Shown here: in pieces, positions 25,625 to 34,329 of the stretch
Position numbering within the stretch: position 1 is the stretch's first letter
How the letters are laid out: each line of letters starts with the position of its first letter
Source: an uncultured Collinsella sp.
GTDB lineage: Bacteria > Actinomycetota > Coriobacteriia > Coriobacteriales > Coriobacteriaceae
Reading direction: 5' to 3'
Assembly (NCBI GenBank): GCA_902496275.1
Contig: CABVAC010000003.1
Location: forward strand, 1 to 64,000
DNA: 64,000 nt
Position numbers and translations under genes: made by a program
The notes under the pieces: model-generated
The model's database searches: none
Told to the model about the DNA's origin: nothing
The model's input: only the letters and a program-made list of their open reading frames with translations

Positions 25625-26929
25625 CTAGTCCATTTCTGCCTTGATGAGGTCGAGGGTGCGCTGGCAGTTTTCGCGGACGGGGCCGAGCATATGCTCGCGC
25701 AGGTCCGCCATGCCGGGCAGATCGGCGTATTCGTCCATGACCTCTTCCATGCAAATGGGCACCTCGTAGGCGAGGTCCATCATGGTCGCAAAGCAAAACT
25801 TCTCGGATAGCCCGGCATCGGTAAGCGCCGCCTCCAGCGCGGGGTCGCCCATACCGTGGTATCGGCGGATAGCGCCTGGACCGATGCGCCCCACACGATT
25901 TTCGCCGCCAACGCTCATGGCAAGGCGCGCCCGGCGGCGCATGCGCTCATACGCCAAACCCGACGCGACATCGTACATTCGAGCCATCATGGCTGCGCCG
26001 TCGTTTCCAAGGAGCAGGGAATAGTTTTTCGCATGCGCATCCGGTGCGCCGATAATGGCGTTGAAGAACAGTATCTGCGTAAACAGATACAGGTTAAGTT
26101 GATGGTGGCTCGTATTTACGAGGAGCTCTTGAATGTCGCGTGTGGTCGGGCCGCCGTCTGCCGTGTACTTTTGGGCGGGCATCACCCCAAGTGCCTGACA
26201 GAGGTCTTCTTGATGTAGGCGCCTGATCGTTCCGTCTTTGACTTTCACGCGGTCATAGCGCTCAACAATGAGGGCAGGTTCGTCCTCAAACATACGATAT
26301 TCGACGTTTGCCGTTGCGATGCCGGCGCGCTGGGCGCTTTTCATGCAGACAAACTCATTGAGAGCCTCGAGTTTAAAACCGATAACGCCATTTTTGAAAA
26401 TATGCGTCGTGGGCGAGGACCCCATGCATTCGCACCAGCGACCGTCCATGAGTGCGAGAGCGAACTTACCCTGGTTGCCTCCAAGTGACCAACTTTCATC
26501 TAGACCCATCCACGATGCATCGCGGTCATCTCTGATCGACTTGAGACGAAGAGCAATTTCGTGGTCGTCTATAGGGCGGTATTCGCCAGTGCGATGCAGG
26601 ACGGCGTCGGCATCTTCTTCGGCACAAAACTGCACTCCGCCCGGACAGTCGAGTCCGATACGGCTGAGTAGTGCGATGGGATTGTTGGGCCTAACGTCGA
26701 ATTCCGCGGCAATCGCTTTTCGTTGGTCCTCGCTGTCGGGTAGAAGGCCAAACAGGTACGGATTCATGACCTGTTGTCCGTATGCGCGATTCGATACGGG
26801 TATGTTGGTCGATAAGGCTGGCCCGTCATAGTCATGATCGTAGGTAAAGCTGATAAGACCGTTCTCATCTTGCGTGAGCGTTCCAGCAGGCACGCCGCAA
26901 ATAATGGTCCGAAGTGATGTTCTGGCCAT
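25625..26929 (-). CDS. hipA: HipA-family serine/threonine kinase toxin
   Basis: Toxin half of a type II module; HipA of Escherichia coli phosphorylates glutamyl-tRNA synthetase and causes dormancy. The 434 aa protein has the full set: N-domain, phosphate-loop ESWSLGGNQGKFAL near 147, SSPTTHIFK near 172 (the Ser of this loop is the autophosphorylation site in the family), catalytic GAPDAHAKNYSLL near 297 and metal-binding MYDVAS near 317. It looks intact. It starts 3 bases after hipB. The target in this organism is not evident. Confidence 0.92.
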   Translation of the reverse strand: MARTSLRTIICGVPAGTLTQDENGLISFTYDHDYDGPALSTNIPVSNRAYGQQVMNPYLFGLLPDSEDQRKAIAAEFDVRPNNPIALLSRIGLDCPGGVQFCAEEDADAVLHRTGEYRPIDDHEIALRLKSIRDDRDASWMGLDESWSLGGNQGKFALALMDGRWCECMGSSPTTHIFKNGVIGFKLEALNEFVCMKSAQRAGIATANVEYRMFEDEPALIVERYDRVKVKDGTIRRLHQEDLCQALGVMPAQKYTADGGPTTRDIQELLVNTSHHQLNLYLFTQILFFNAIIGAPDAHAKNYSLLLGNDGAAMMARMYDVASGLAYERMRRRARLAMSVGGENRVGRIGPGAIRRYHGMGDPALEAALTDAGLSEKFCFATMMDLAYEVPICMEEVMDEYADLPGMADLREHMLGPVRENCQRTLDLIKAEMD

Positions 26930-26932
26930 TGG

Positions 26933-27403
26933 CTATTTCCCTTCGGGCTTGGTTTTGCTAGATGCGTTTGCGGCAATCGAGACTCCGAGATTGGACATGG
27001 CGAAATCGGCGAAGACCTCGTCGTAGAGTGCGGATGTAAAGGGGACATCTGGAAGAGCCGGAATGGCGGTACTACGACGGTTGCGATGATGAGGACGTTG
27101 AGTGTGATGGCGCCTGGGGATGCTGCGAGGCAGCGGATTGGCATGCGGGGCGTCGACTGGTCGCTCGTTTTTCGCTTCGCCGATATGCCCTTGTGCTGCG
27201 AGTGCCAGTCCAAGAGCGTCGAAAATCGCCAGCAACTTGTCGAGTCGAATGCCGGTGGCGTCTCCTAGCTCGAGCGATGCGAGCAGGCGCTCCGAAACAC
27301 CGGCCTTTTTGGCGAGGGCGGCACGGGTGAGACCCTGAGTCTCGCGTGCCTGGCGCACGTAGATGCCAGCTTGGCGCGGTGTGGTGATGGGAAGGGTATC
27401 CAC
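26933..27403 (-). CDS. hipB: HipB-type antitoxin with extended C terminus
   Basis: DNA-binding antitoxin of the hipBA pair. Residues 12-70 form a Cro/CI-type helix-turn-helix (TRAALAKKAGVSERLLASLE). At 156 aa it is longer than the 88 aa E. coli HipB; the added part is basic and proline-rich (about 85-115), then LPDVPFTSALYDEVFADF. Three CATGCA-n6-TGCATG sites lie directly upstream, which strongly suggests autoregulation. Confidence 0.88.
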   Translation of the reverse strand: MDTLPITTPRQAGIYVRQARETQGLTRAALAKKAGVSERLLASLELGDATGIRLDKLLAIFDALGLALAAQGHIGEAKNERPVDAPHANPLPRSIPRRHHTQRPHHRNRRSTAIPALPDVPFTSALYDEVFADFAMSNLGVSIAANASSKTKPEGK

Positions 27404-27416
27404 GGCGATCTCCTAA

Positions 27417-27488
27417 CATGCAGACTTTTGCATCCTAGTATGACATGCAAAAGTCTGCATGAAAAGGCCTCATGCAAAACTCTGCATG
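27417..27488 (-). promoter_or_regulatory. Triple HipB operator
   Basis: Three 18-base sites CATGCA-n6-TGCATG start at 27417, 27444 and 27471, exactly 27 bases apart. The second and third have perfect inverted half-sites; the first ends TGCATC. The nearest is 14 bases upstream of the hipB start codon. Sites 1 and 2 are also exact inverses of each other over 17 bases. Confidence 0.85.
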
Positions 27489-27495
27489 AGGCCTT
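27464..27495 (-). terminator. mntP terminator overlapping the third hipB operator
   Basis: A perfect 13-base stem: 27464-27476 with 27483-27495 around a 6-base loop. On the minus strand it ends AAGGCC to GGCCTTTTC, so it can terminate mntP. The inner half of the stem is operator site 3. Confidence 0.8.
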
Positions 27496-27531
27496 GTACT
27501 GGCGTTTAGTTTTGAGCGATTGTGTTTGGCA

Positions 27532-28110
27532 CTACAGCGCCAAAATCCCCAGATGCTCAAGCAAGATCTTAAGCCCGATGAGGATGAGCACGACGCCGCC
27601 CACGATGGTGGCAGGTTTTTCGTAGCGCGCGCCAAAGGTGTGGCCGATCGCCACGCCAGCGATGGAGAAGACAAAGGTCGTGACTCCGATAAGCGATACA
27701 GCGGGAACGATGTCGACCGAGAGCGCCGCAAACGAGATACCCACGGCGAGCGCGTCAATCGAGGTGGCGATGGCAAGGATCAGGTACTCGCCCAGGTCGA
27801 TTTTTTCGGCATCCTTGCCGTCGCCTTCATCCTCGTCTTCGGTAAAGGCTTCCCACAGCATTTTGCCGCCGATAAAGGCCAATAGGATAAAGGCGATCCA
27901 ATGGTCGATGGGTCCGATGATGCCCATAAACTGGCTGCCAAGCGCCCATCCGATTACGGGCATGCCGGCCTGAAAGCCGCCAAAGAACAGGCCGAGCACC
28001 ACGGCGACCTTAAGGTTGATCTTCTTCATGCCAAGGCCCTTGCAGATGGATACGGCAAAGGCGTCCATCGAAAGGCCAACGGCGAGCAATACGAGCTCTG
28101 CGAGTCCCAT
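27532..28110 (-). CDS. mntP: Manganese efflux pump MntP
   Basis: Exports Mn2+ across the membrane. The 192 aa protein has six membrane helices, the two conserved acidic motifs GLSMDAFAVSICKG (near 10) and TSIDALAVGISF (near 115), and an acidic loop TEDEDEGDG between the halves. GGGAGCCAGACT before ATG 28110 sets the start; upstream in-frame codons fall inside the riboswitch. Control by the Mn2+ riboswitch upstream confirms the assignment. Confidence 0.95.
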   Translation of the reverse strand: MGLAELVLLAVGLSMDAFAVSICKGLGMKKINLKVAVVLGLFFGGFQAGMPVIGWALGSQFMGIIGPIDHWIAFILLAFIGGKMLWEAFTEDEDEGDGKDAEKIDLGEYLILAIATSIDALAVGISFAALSVDIVPAVSLIGVTTFVFSIAGVAIGHTFGARYEKPATIVGGVVLILIGLKILLEHLGILAL

Positions 28111-28163
28111 AGTCTGGCTCCCTCTCTGCGGGCGGGCCCGCGTGTACCTCTTGGGGGAGTAAC

Positions 28164-28296
28164 AAAAAAGACCCGTGGCGTACGCGTTGCGCGCACAGCC
28201 ACGAGTCTCGTTCATTAAGGCAAGCCAGGCCGCATCGGCCAGTGTGTTGACTTGCCGCGCCACCGGAGGCGAACCCGATCACGCGACTACTCCCTC
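28164..28296 (-). ncRNA. yybP-ykoY (Mn2+) riboswitch
   Basis: On the minus strand the leader starts GGGAGTAGTCGCGTG (28294 downwards) and contains GTCAACACACT, then AACGAGACTCGTGGC, motifs I recognise from yybP-ykoY leaders. The AGACTCGTGGC/GCCACGGGTCT stem followed by TTTTTT (28208 to 28164) is an intrinsic terminator, so Mn2+ would relieve termination and switch on mntP. Confidence 0.85.
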
Positions 28297-28456
28297 ATTT
28301 ATGCGAATCCCGATGCTACCACACAAGCAGCTCATTTGGGTTGGGCTCTCAGCTGTGTTCGCTCATTCTGTAAGCATCGGATTTCGTGGCTGCTGCGGGG
28401 ACAAACCGTGAGAAACTATTTAGCGTTTATGGAGCGTACACGATGGGAGCGATGCC

Positions 28457-29524
28457 TTGGATAAGAACGAGCTGCAAAAGCGTATGGAACAGGCTATTCG
28501 CCTGACTGCCCCCGGCCAGCCGATCCGCACCGCCCTCGACATGATCATTGCCGGTCACCTGGGCGCCCTTATCTGCGTCGGCGACACCGAAAACGTGCTC
28601 GCTGCCGGTAACGACGGCTTCCCGCTCAACATTTCGTTTACTTCGAACCGTCTGTTCGAGCTCTCCAAGATGGACGGTGCCATCGTCATCGACGGCGACC
28701 TCACCCAGATCCTGCGCGCCAACTTCCACCTCAATCCCGATCCCTCGCTTGCCACGAGCGAGACGGGCATGCGCCACCGCACCGCCGCTCGCATGTCGGT
28801 GCTCACCGACGCCATCGTGATCTCGGTCTCGGCCCGTCGCGCCGTCGTCAACGTGTACGTCCACGGTAAGAGTTACGAGATCCAGCCCGTCACCACCATC
28901 ATGAGCTCGGTCAACCAGCTCGTCGCCACGCTCCAGACTACCCGTCAGTCGCTCGATCGCTCCCTGCTGCGCCTGACGGCCCTCGAGCTCGACGACTACG
29001 TCACGCTCGCCGACATCACCGGCATCTTCTCGAGTTTCGAGATCATGCAGCAGGCAAAGACCGAGCTTAAGGATTGTATCGTCAAGCTGGGCAACCAGGG
29101 CAAGCTCGTGCAGATGCAGCTCGAGCAGCTCGCCGGCTCCAGCATGGATACCGAATACGACCTGATGATCCGCGACTACGCAAGCGATTCCTCCGAGGCA
29201 AACGCCGAGAAGATCCGCGCCGAGCTGAGCCGCATGACGCCTAAGGACCTGTCCGACCCGCAGCACGTGGCGGCAGTTCTGGGCTATGACGACCTGGACG
29301 AGGACTCCGTCATGACACCGCTGGGCCTGCGCACGCTTTCGCGCGTGTCCGTCGTGCGCGACGGCGTGGCCGAGAAGATCGTCGACGAGTACGGCTCGCT
29401 GCAGGAGCTCATGGATGACATCAGCGAGGATCCGGAGCGCCTGGGCGACTTTGGCGTCAACAACCCTGCCATTCTTGCGGACTCGCTGTACCGCATGAAG
29501 GGCACCAAACAGGGGAACGCATAA
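28457..29524 (+). CDS. disA: DNA integrity scanning diadenylate cyclase DisA
   Basis: Makes c-di-AMP from ATP and scans DNA for branched lesions. The 355 aa protein carries the DAC domain with DGA (near 73-75) and RHRTAARMS (near 106), a helical linker, and a C-terminal HhH domain. The start is TTG with GGGAG seven bases upstream; no in-frame ATG fits. ispD begins inside its stop codon (TAATG). radA, its usual upstream neighbour, is not seen. Confidence 0.94.
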   Translation: MDKNELQKRMEQAIRLTAPGQPIRTALDMIIAGHLGALICVGDTENVLAAGNDGFPLNISFTSNRLFELSKMDGAIVIDGDLTQILRANFHLNPDPSLATSETGMRHRTAARMSVLTDAIVISVSARRAVVNVYVHGKSYEIQPVTTIMSSVNQLVATLQTTRQSLDRSLLRLTALELDDYVTLADITGIFSSFEIMQQAKTELKDCIVKLGNQGKLVQMQLEQLAGSSMDTEYDLMIRDYASDSSEANAEKIRAELSRMTPKDLSDPQHVAAVLGYDDLDEDSVMTPLGLRTLSRVSVVRDGVAEKIVDEYGSLQELMDDISEDPERLGDFGVNNPAILADSLYRMKGTKQGNA

Positions 29525-30252
29525 TGGCGCCCGTATGCGCCGTGGTCGTTGCCGGTGGCAGCGGCCAGCGCTTTGGTAACCCCGGCGGCAAGCAGCTCGT
29601 TAACGTGGCGGGCCGTCCGCTCATGAGCTGGTCCATCCGCGCGTTCGATCGTAGCGACAAGGTCGGCCACATTGTAGTGGTGTGTCCTGCCGAGCGCCGT
29701 GCCGAGATGCGCCGCCTGGCCATCGACCCGTTTGACTATGACACGCCCATCAGCTTTGCCGATGCCGGCGATACCCGTCAGGATTCCACCCGTGCCGGCG
29801 TGCATGCGGTGCCGGCGGGCTTTGAATACGTCGCCATTCACGATGGCGCTCGTCCGCTCATTACGACCGAGGCCATCGACCACGCTATCGACGTGCTTGT
29901 GGGCGACCGCTCGCTCGACGGTGTCGTGTGCGGTCAACCCGCGATCGACACGCTCAAGATCGTTGACGGCGATAACATCGTCGAGACGCCGCCGCGTGAG
30001 CTCTATTGGGCCGCGCAGACGCCGCAGATCTTTAGTGTCGACGCCATGAAGCGCGCCCATGCCGCGGCGATTGCCGAGGGCTTTATCGGCACGGATGATT
30101 CGTCACTGGTCGAGCGCATGGGCGGACGCGTCCGTTGCGTTCAGAGTCCGCGCGACAACCTTAAGGTGACGGTGCCCGAGGACCTGCGTCCTGTAACCGC
30201 GATTCTGCTCGGTCGCATGGCCGAGGGAGAGGACCTTCCCCATGTTCAGTAA
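29524..30252 (+). CDS. ispD: 2-C-methyl-D-erythritol 4-phosphate cytidylyltransferase
   Basis: Third step of the MEP pathway: MEP plus CTP gives CDP-ME. The 242 aa protein has the nucleotide motif VVVAGGSGQRFG at the N terminus, HDGARPLIT near 104, and VPEDL near 218. It overlaps disA by one base and ispF by 11, so the three are one transcription unit. Confidence 0.94.
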   Translation: MAPVCAVVVAGGSGQRFGNPGGKQLVNVAGRPLMSWSIRAFDRSDKVGHIVVVCPAERRAEMRRLAIDPFDYDTPISFADAGDTRQDSTRAGVHAVPAGFEYVAIHDGARPLITTEAIDHAIDVLVGDRSLDGVVCGQPAIDTLKIVDGDNIVETPPRELYWAAQTPQIFSVDAMKRAHAAAIAEGFIGTDDSSLVERMGGRVRCVQSPRDNLKVTVPEDLRPVTAILLGRMAEGEDLPHVQ

Positions 30253-30736
30253 CCTGCGCATTGGCCATGGCTACGACGTCCACCGTCTGGTGGAGGGGCG
30301 TCGATGTATCATCGGCGGTGTCGACATTCCCTACGAGCGCGGCCTGCTGGGCCACTCGGATGCCGATGTGCTCGCGCACGCTTTGGCCGACGCCATTCTG
30401 GGCGCCTGCCGCGGGGGAGACATCGGCAAGCTATTCCCCGACACTGATCCCGCCTACGAGGGTGCTGATTCGATGGTGCTGCTCGCTCGCGTGATGGACT
30501 ACGCGCGCGAGCTGGGCTTTGAGTTTGTCGATGCCGATTGCACCATTGCCTGCCAGCAGCCCAAGATTACCCCGCACCGCGATGCCATGCGCGTCAACCT
30601 TGCCCATGCCCTGGGCGTTGACGTCGAAAACGTGGGCGTCGCCGCCACCACGACCGAAAAGCTCGGTTGGGAAGGCCAGGGCGAGGGAATCGGCGCCTGG
30701 GCCGTCTGCCTGCTACAGAAAACCGTTAAGGAGTAA
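30242..30736 (+). CDS. ispF: 2-C-methyl-D-erythritol 2,4-cyclodiphosphate synthase
   Basis: Cyclises CDP-ME 2-phosphate in the MEP pathway. The 164 aa protein has the metal ligands in RIGHGYDVHR (near 6-15) and LGHSDADVLAHALADA, and the C-terminal TTTEKLGWEGQGEGI. It overlaps ispD by 11 bases and precedes cysS by 3. ispD and ispF are separate here, not fused as in some proteobacteria. Confidence 0.95.
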   Translation: MFSNLRIGHGYDVHRLVEGRRCIIGGVDIPYERGLLGHSDADVLAHALADAILGACRGGDIGKLFPDTDPAYEGADSMVLLARVMDYARELGFEFVDADCTIACQQPKITPHRDAMRVNLAHALGVDVENVGVAATTTEKLGWEGQGEGIGAWAVCLLQKTVKE

Positions 30737-30739
30737 CGA

Positions 30740-32206
30740 ATGCGTATCTACAACAGCGCTACCCATAAAAAGGAAGAGTTCCAGCCCATCGAGTCCGGCA
30801 AGGTCCGCATGTACGTGTGCGGCCCCACGGTCTACGACAACATCCACATCGGCAATGCCCGCACGTTCATCAGCTTCGATGTGATTCGACGCTGGCTCAT
30901 CGCGAGCGGCTACGAGGTCACGTTCGCCCAGAACCTCACCGATGTCGACGACAAGATCATCAAGCGCGCCAACGAGCAGGGCCGTACGGCTGCCGAGGTC
31001 GCGACGGAGTTCTCCGACAAGTTCATCGGCGTCATGCGCGCCGCCAACGTGCTCGATCCCGATGTGCGCCCCCGCGCCACCAAGGAGATCGGCCCCATGA
31101 TCGCCATGATCAAGACGCTTATCGAGCAGGGCCACGCTTACGCAGCCGATAACGGCGATGTGTACTTTGCCGTGCGCAGCGATCCCAACTATGGTCAGGT
31201 CTCGGGCCGCAACATCGACGACCTGATGGTGGGTGCGCGCATCGAGGAGAACGAGGACAAGAACGACCCGCTCGACTTTGCCCTGTGGAAGGCCGCCAAG
31301 CCCGGCGAGCCCAGCTGGCCGAGCCCCTGGGGCGAGGGCCGTCCCGGTTGGCACACCGAGTGCGCCGCCATGGTGCATCGCTACCTGGGTACCCCGATCG
31401 ATATCCACGGCGGTGGCTCCGATCTTGCTTTCCCGCATCACGAGAACGAGTGCGCCCAGGCCACCTGCGCCTGGCACCAGGGCTTCTCCAACACTTGGAT
31501 GCACACGGGCATGCTGCTGGTTGACGGCGAGAAGATGTCCAAGTCGCTCGGCAACTTCTTTACGCTGGCCGAGGTCCTCGAACAGCACTCCGCTGCCGCC
31601 CTGCGCCTGCTGATGCTGCAGACGAGCTATCGCTCGCCGCTCGACTTTTCTTGGGAGCGCCTGGAGGGTGCCGAGAACTCGCTCACGCGTATCGCCGGTA
31701 CGGTCGAGAACCTGCGCTGGGCCGCGAGCCATGCGACGGCCGATGCCGATGCGGCTGCCGCCGAGGCGTTTGCCGCCAAGGCCGCCGAGACTCGTGCCGC
31801 CTTTAAGGAGTGCATGGACGACGACTTTAACACCGCTGGTGCCATGGGTGCCGTCTTTGGCTTTGTGACCGAGTGCAACCAGTACCTGGAGCAGGCGGGC
31901 GACGCTGCCGACAAGGCCGCCGCGCTTGCCGCCGCCGACACGCTGGCCGAGCTGCTCGATATGCTTGGCGTTGAGCTCCCTGAGCCCAAGGTCGAGTTGC
32001 CGCTGGGCCTGCTGGGCGTTGCCGCCGGTTTGGTTGCCTACACGGGTGACGACGTGGACGAGGCCGCTGCCAAGATTCTCGAGGCCCGCGCCGAGGCCCG
32101 CGCCGCCAAGAACTGGGATCTGGCCGACGCCATCCGCGACCAGCTCAAGGGCCTGGGCCTCACCATTGAGGATACGGCCGCGGGTACTCGTATTAAGAGT
32201 CTCTAG
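30740..32206 (+). CDS. cysS: Cysteinyl-tRNA synthetase
   Basis: Charges tRNA-Cys. The 488 aa class I enzyme has the zinc Cys in YVCGPTVYDNIHIGNAR (HIGN replacing HIGH) near 27, GGGSDLAFPHHENE near 228, and KMSKSLGN near 265. The C-terminal helical anticodon-binding part is alanine-rich. It sits in the disA-ispDF-cysS-rlmB-yacP order of Bacillus, minus mrnC and cysE. Confidence 0.95.
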   Translation: MRIYNSATHKKEEFQPIESGKVRMYVCGPTVYDNIHIGNARTFISFDVIRRWLIASGYEVTFAQNLTDVDDKIIKRANEQGRTAAEVATEFSDKFIGVMRAANVLDPDVRPRATKEIGPMIAMIKTLIEQGHAYAADNGDVYFAVRSDPNYGQVSGRNIDDLMVGARIEENEDKNDPLDFALWKAAKPGEPSWPSPWGEGRPGWHTECAAMVHRYLGTPIDIHGGGSDLAFPHHENECAQATCAWHQGFSNTWMHTGMLLVDGEKMSKSLGNFFTLAEVLEQHSAAALRLLMLQTSYRSPLDFSWERLEGAENSLTRIAGTVENLRWAASHATADADAAAAEAFAAKAAETRAAFKECMDDDFNTAGAMGAVFGFVTECNQYLEQAGDAADKAAALAAADTLAELLDMLGVELPEPKVELPLGLLGVAAGLVAYTGDDVDEAAAKILEARAEARAAKNWDLADAIRDQLKGLGLTIEDTAAGTRIKSL

Positions 32207-32349
32207 TATTTGTCGACCGTTCGAGGTGCGGCAGATTGCCTTGAAAGAGGAGGGCATAGACCTAGTGGTCATGCCCGACGATTGAAAGGCAAGGTGCCGT
32301 GGCTCGGACGGTCGATTCTTGTTCGTTATCTATTTAAGGAGGCCGCTTT

Positions 32350-33258
32350 ATGGCCGACAATCGCAAGCGTACGCCTCGTGGCGGCAAGCAGGCTGCTTCT
32401 GGCTCGCGTCCGATTCGCCGTTACGATCGCGCTGCCGCTCCCAAGGGCCAGCGCGATCGTGCCCAGGCCGCACGTCCGCAGCGCAACCGCGACAACGTTC
32501 AGGCTCCCAAGGGTGAGTTTATCGAAGGTCGTCGTGCAGCCGCCGAGGCGCTGCGTACCGGCTTTCCCGTCAAGTGCGCGCTCATTGCCGAGGGCGGGGA
32601 GCGCGATGCCGCCCTGTCTCGTCTGGTCGATGACCTCAACGCCGCGGGCGTCCGCATTAAGTATGTGCCGCGCGCGCAGCTCGATGCGCTATCGAGCCAT
32701 GGCGCTCACCAGGGCATTGCGCTCGAGGTTGGCAACTTCCCCTATGCCGATGTTGCCGATATCCTCGACCGTGCGGGCGACGGTCCGGCGCTCGTCGTCG
32801 TGCTCGACCATGTGACCGACGACGGCAACTTTGGCGCCATCGTGCGCTCCGCCGAGGTCGTGGGCGCGGCGGGTGTCATCATTGCCAACAAGCGCGCCGC
32901 CGGTGTGACCGTGGGCAGCTACAAGACCTCTGCCGGCGCCGTCATGCACCTGCCTATCGCGCAGGTGCCCAATATCGCCCGTGCACTCGACGACCTCAAG
33001 GCCGCTGGCTTTTGGGTGGGCGGCGCCTCCGAGCACGCCGAGGGCAGCTGCTGGGATGCTCCCTTCGAGGGCCGCGTGGCGCTCGTCATGGGCTCCGAGG
33101 GCGACGGCATCTCGCGCCTGGTGCTCGAGAAATGCGACTTTTTGACCAAGCTTCCCCAGCGCGGCATGACCGAGAGCCTCAATGTTGCCCAGGCGACAAC
33201 GGCGCTGTGCTTTGAGTGGCTGCGCCGCAATGCCGGCGAGCTCATGGGGGAGGAGTAG
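32350..33258 (+). CDS. rlmB: 23S rRNA (guanosine-2'-O-)-methyltransferase RlmB/TrmH family
   Basis: A SPOUT methyltransferase that 2'-O-methylates 23S rRNA, by family. It is 302 aa with a basic, disordered N-terminal extension (1-55), a substrate-binding domain starting EGRRAAAEALRTG, and the knotted catalytic part with DDGNFGAIVRSAE near 157, VMGSEGDGISRLV near 247 and ESLNVAQATT near 276. TTAAGGAGG precedes the ATG. The rRNA site is inferred from family only. Confidence 0.88.
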   Translation: MADNRKRTPRGGKQAASGSRPIRRYDRAAAPKGQRDRAQAARPQRNRDNVQAPKGEFIEGRRAAAEALRTGFPVKCALIAEGGERDAALSRLVDDLNAAGVRIKYVPRAQLDALSSHGAHQGIALEVGNFPYADVADILDRAGDGPALVVVLDHVTDDGNFGAIVRSAEVVGAAGVIIANKRAAGVTVGSYKTSAGAVMHLPIAQVPNIARALDDLKAAGFWVGGASEHAEGSCWDAPFEGRVALVMGSEGDGISRLVLEKCDFLTKLPQRGMTESLNVAQATTALCFEWLRRNAGELMGEE

Positions 33259-33261
33259 CGC

Positions 33262-33939
33262 ATGTCCAAGAAGAACCGCGCCAAGTCCAAGGCCAAGCGC
33301 TTTGGCGAGGGCTCGGCCAAGCCGATTGTTTCGGCTGCGACCTATGGCGTGGGCGGCAATGCGTTTGCGCAGGCTATCGCCGACCCAGTCTCGACGGTGC
33401 ACTCCAACAAGCCCGAGCTGCTGGTGGTCGACGGTTACAACGTGATCCACTGCACGCCGCGCTACGAAAAGCTCGTCTACGACCATTCCGACGATCCATA
33501 CTCCAGCGACGTTCATGATATGGCGCGCACCGCCCTCATCAACGACGTTGCCGCGTTTGCCCAGGGCCGCTACGAGGCCGTAATCGTGTTTGACGGTGCG
33601 GGCAATATCTCCAGCGAGCGCCCCAACCTGCCGGCCCGTGGCGTGCGCATCGAGTTTTCGCCGACGGGCGTCTCGGCCGATACCGTGGTGCAGAAGCTCT
33701 GCATCGAGGCGCGCGAGGAAGGCCGCGCGTGCTCCGTGGTGTCGAGTGACGGCACGATCCAGGCCGTCGTCATGGGCAAGGGCGTCACGCGCATCTCGAG
33801 CCGCATGCTGGTGGACGAGATCAAACAGATCGATAACGACGTTCACGAGGCAGAGGAAGCTCCGCAGATCAAGATGACTCTGGGCAGCCGCCTGAGCCCC
33901 GATGCGCTGGCTAAGCTCAAGGCCCTGCGCGGGAGGTAG
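33262..33939 (+). CDS. NYN-domain RNase, YacP/Rae1 family
   Basis: A 225 aa protein with a PIN-like NYN fold: LLVVDGYNVIH near 54, VIVFDGAG near 110, and VVSSDGTIQ near 157, giving the conserved aspartates. Bacillus Rae1 (YacP), at the same place after rlmB, is a ribosome-associated mRNA endonuclease; that role is inferred here. The first 50 residues are basic and unlike Rae1. It starts 3 bases after rlmB, whose GGGGGAGGAG end is the ribosome site. Confidence 0.82.
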   Translation: MSKKNRAKSKAKRFGEGSAKPIVSAATYGVGGNAFAQAIADPVSTVHSNKPELLVVDGYNVIHCTPRYEKLVYDHSDDPYSSDVHDMARTALINDVAAFAQGRYEAVIVFDGAGNISSERPNLPARGVRIEFSPTGVSADTVVQKLCIEAREEGRACSVVSSDGTIQAVVMGKGVTRISSRMLVDEIKQIDNDVHEAEEAPQIKMTLGSRLSPDALAKLKALRGR

Positions 33940-33978
33940 GTAGACCTTCAATGGGGGCTGCTTTCTTGATTGACCAAC

Positions 33979-34007
33979 CAACTGGTTTGTAATCAGTGGG
34001 TTGCAGG
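33979..34007 (+). pseudogene. tRNA-Thr internal fragment (29 nt duplicate)
   Basis: Bases 33979-34007 match 34187-34215 of tRNA-Thr(TGT), from the anticodon stem to the T-arm, at 28 of 29 positions. Nothing else of the tRNA is present. About 180 bp of unrelated sequence separates it from the intact gene. Confidence 0.75.
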
Positions 34008-34021
34008 CCGGCCTCGCCAAA

Positions 34022-34063
34022 ACGAATAGTTTTTGGTTCTGGCGAGCAGATAAAACTATTCGT
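34022..34063. repeat. 12-bp palindrome between tRNA-Thr fragment and gene
   Basis: ACGAATAGTTTT (34022-34033) is inverted perfectly at 34052-34063. A competing CTCGCCA/TGGCGAG pair lies across it. Confidence 0.65.
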
Positions 34064-34104
34064 TCTGACGAAGGGTTTTGAGATGTGGTCGGTCAAAGGG
34101 CCTG

Positions 34105-34133
34105 TTGCGCCTCGTCCGCAATTCCTTTATTCT
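34105..34133 (+). promoter_or_regulatory. tRNA-Thr promoter
   Basis: TTGCGC (34105-34110), 17-base spacer, TATTCT (34128-34133), 30 bases before the tRNA. Confidence 0.6.
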
Positions 34134-34163
34134 TAACTGGCTTCGCGTGAAAGCGCCAAGTGT

Positions 34164-34238
34164 GCCAGTGTGGCGCAACGGTAGCGCAACTGATTTGTAA
34201 TCAGTGGGTTGCAGGTTCGATTCCTGTCACTGGCTCCA
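34164..34238 (+). tRNA. tRNA-Thr (anticodon TGT)
   Basis: 75 bases with encoded CCA. GCCAGTG pairs with CACTGGC, and anticodon loop TTTGTAA gives TGT. T-arm GGTTCGATTCC. Confidence 0.95.
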
Positions 34239-34247
34239 TGAGAGTTT

Positions 34248-34287
34248 CGGGCTCTGTTCCTTATGGGACAGGGCCCGTTTCTTTTTA
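34248..34287 (+). terminator. tRNA-Thr terminator
   Basis: CGGGCTCTGTTCC (34248-34260) pairs with GGGACAGGGCCCG (34265-34277) using two wobble pairs, then TTTCTTTTT. Confidence 0.88.
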
Positions 34288-34329
34288 GGTGGCGTGCCAT
34301 TGGGTCAGCGCCCATTCCGTTTTCGGTTT

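Noticed and set aside
32210..32349. Short coding-like tail VRQIALKEEGIDLVVMPDD between cysS and rlmB
   Set aside because: Reads like protein in one frame but has no start with a ribosome site and no known match; could be a gene remnant, not enough to call.
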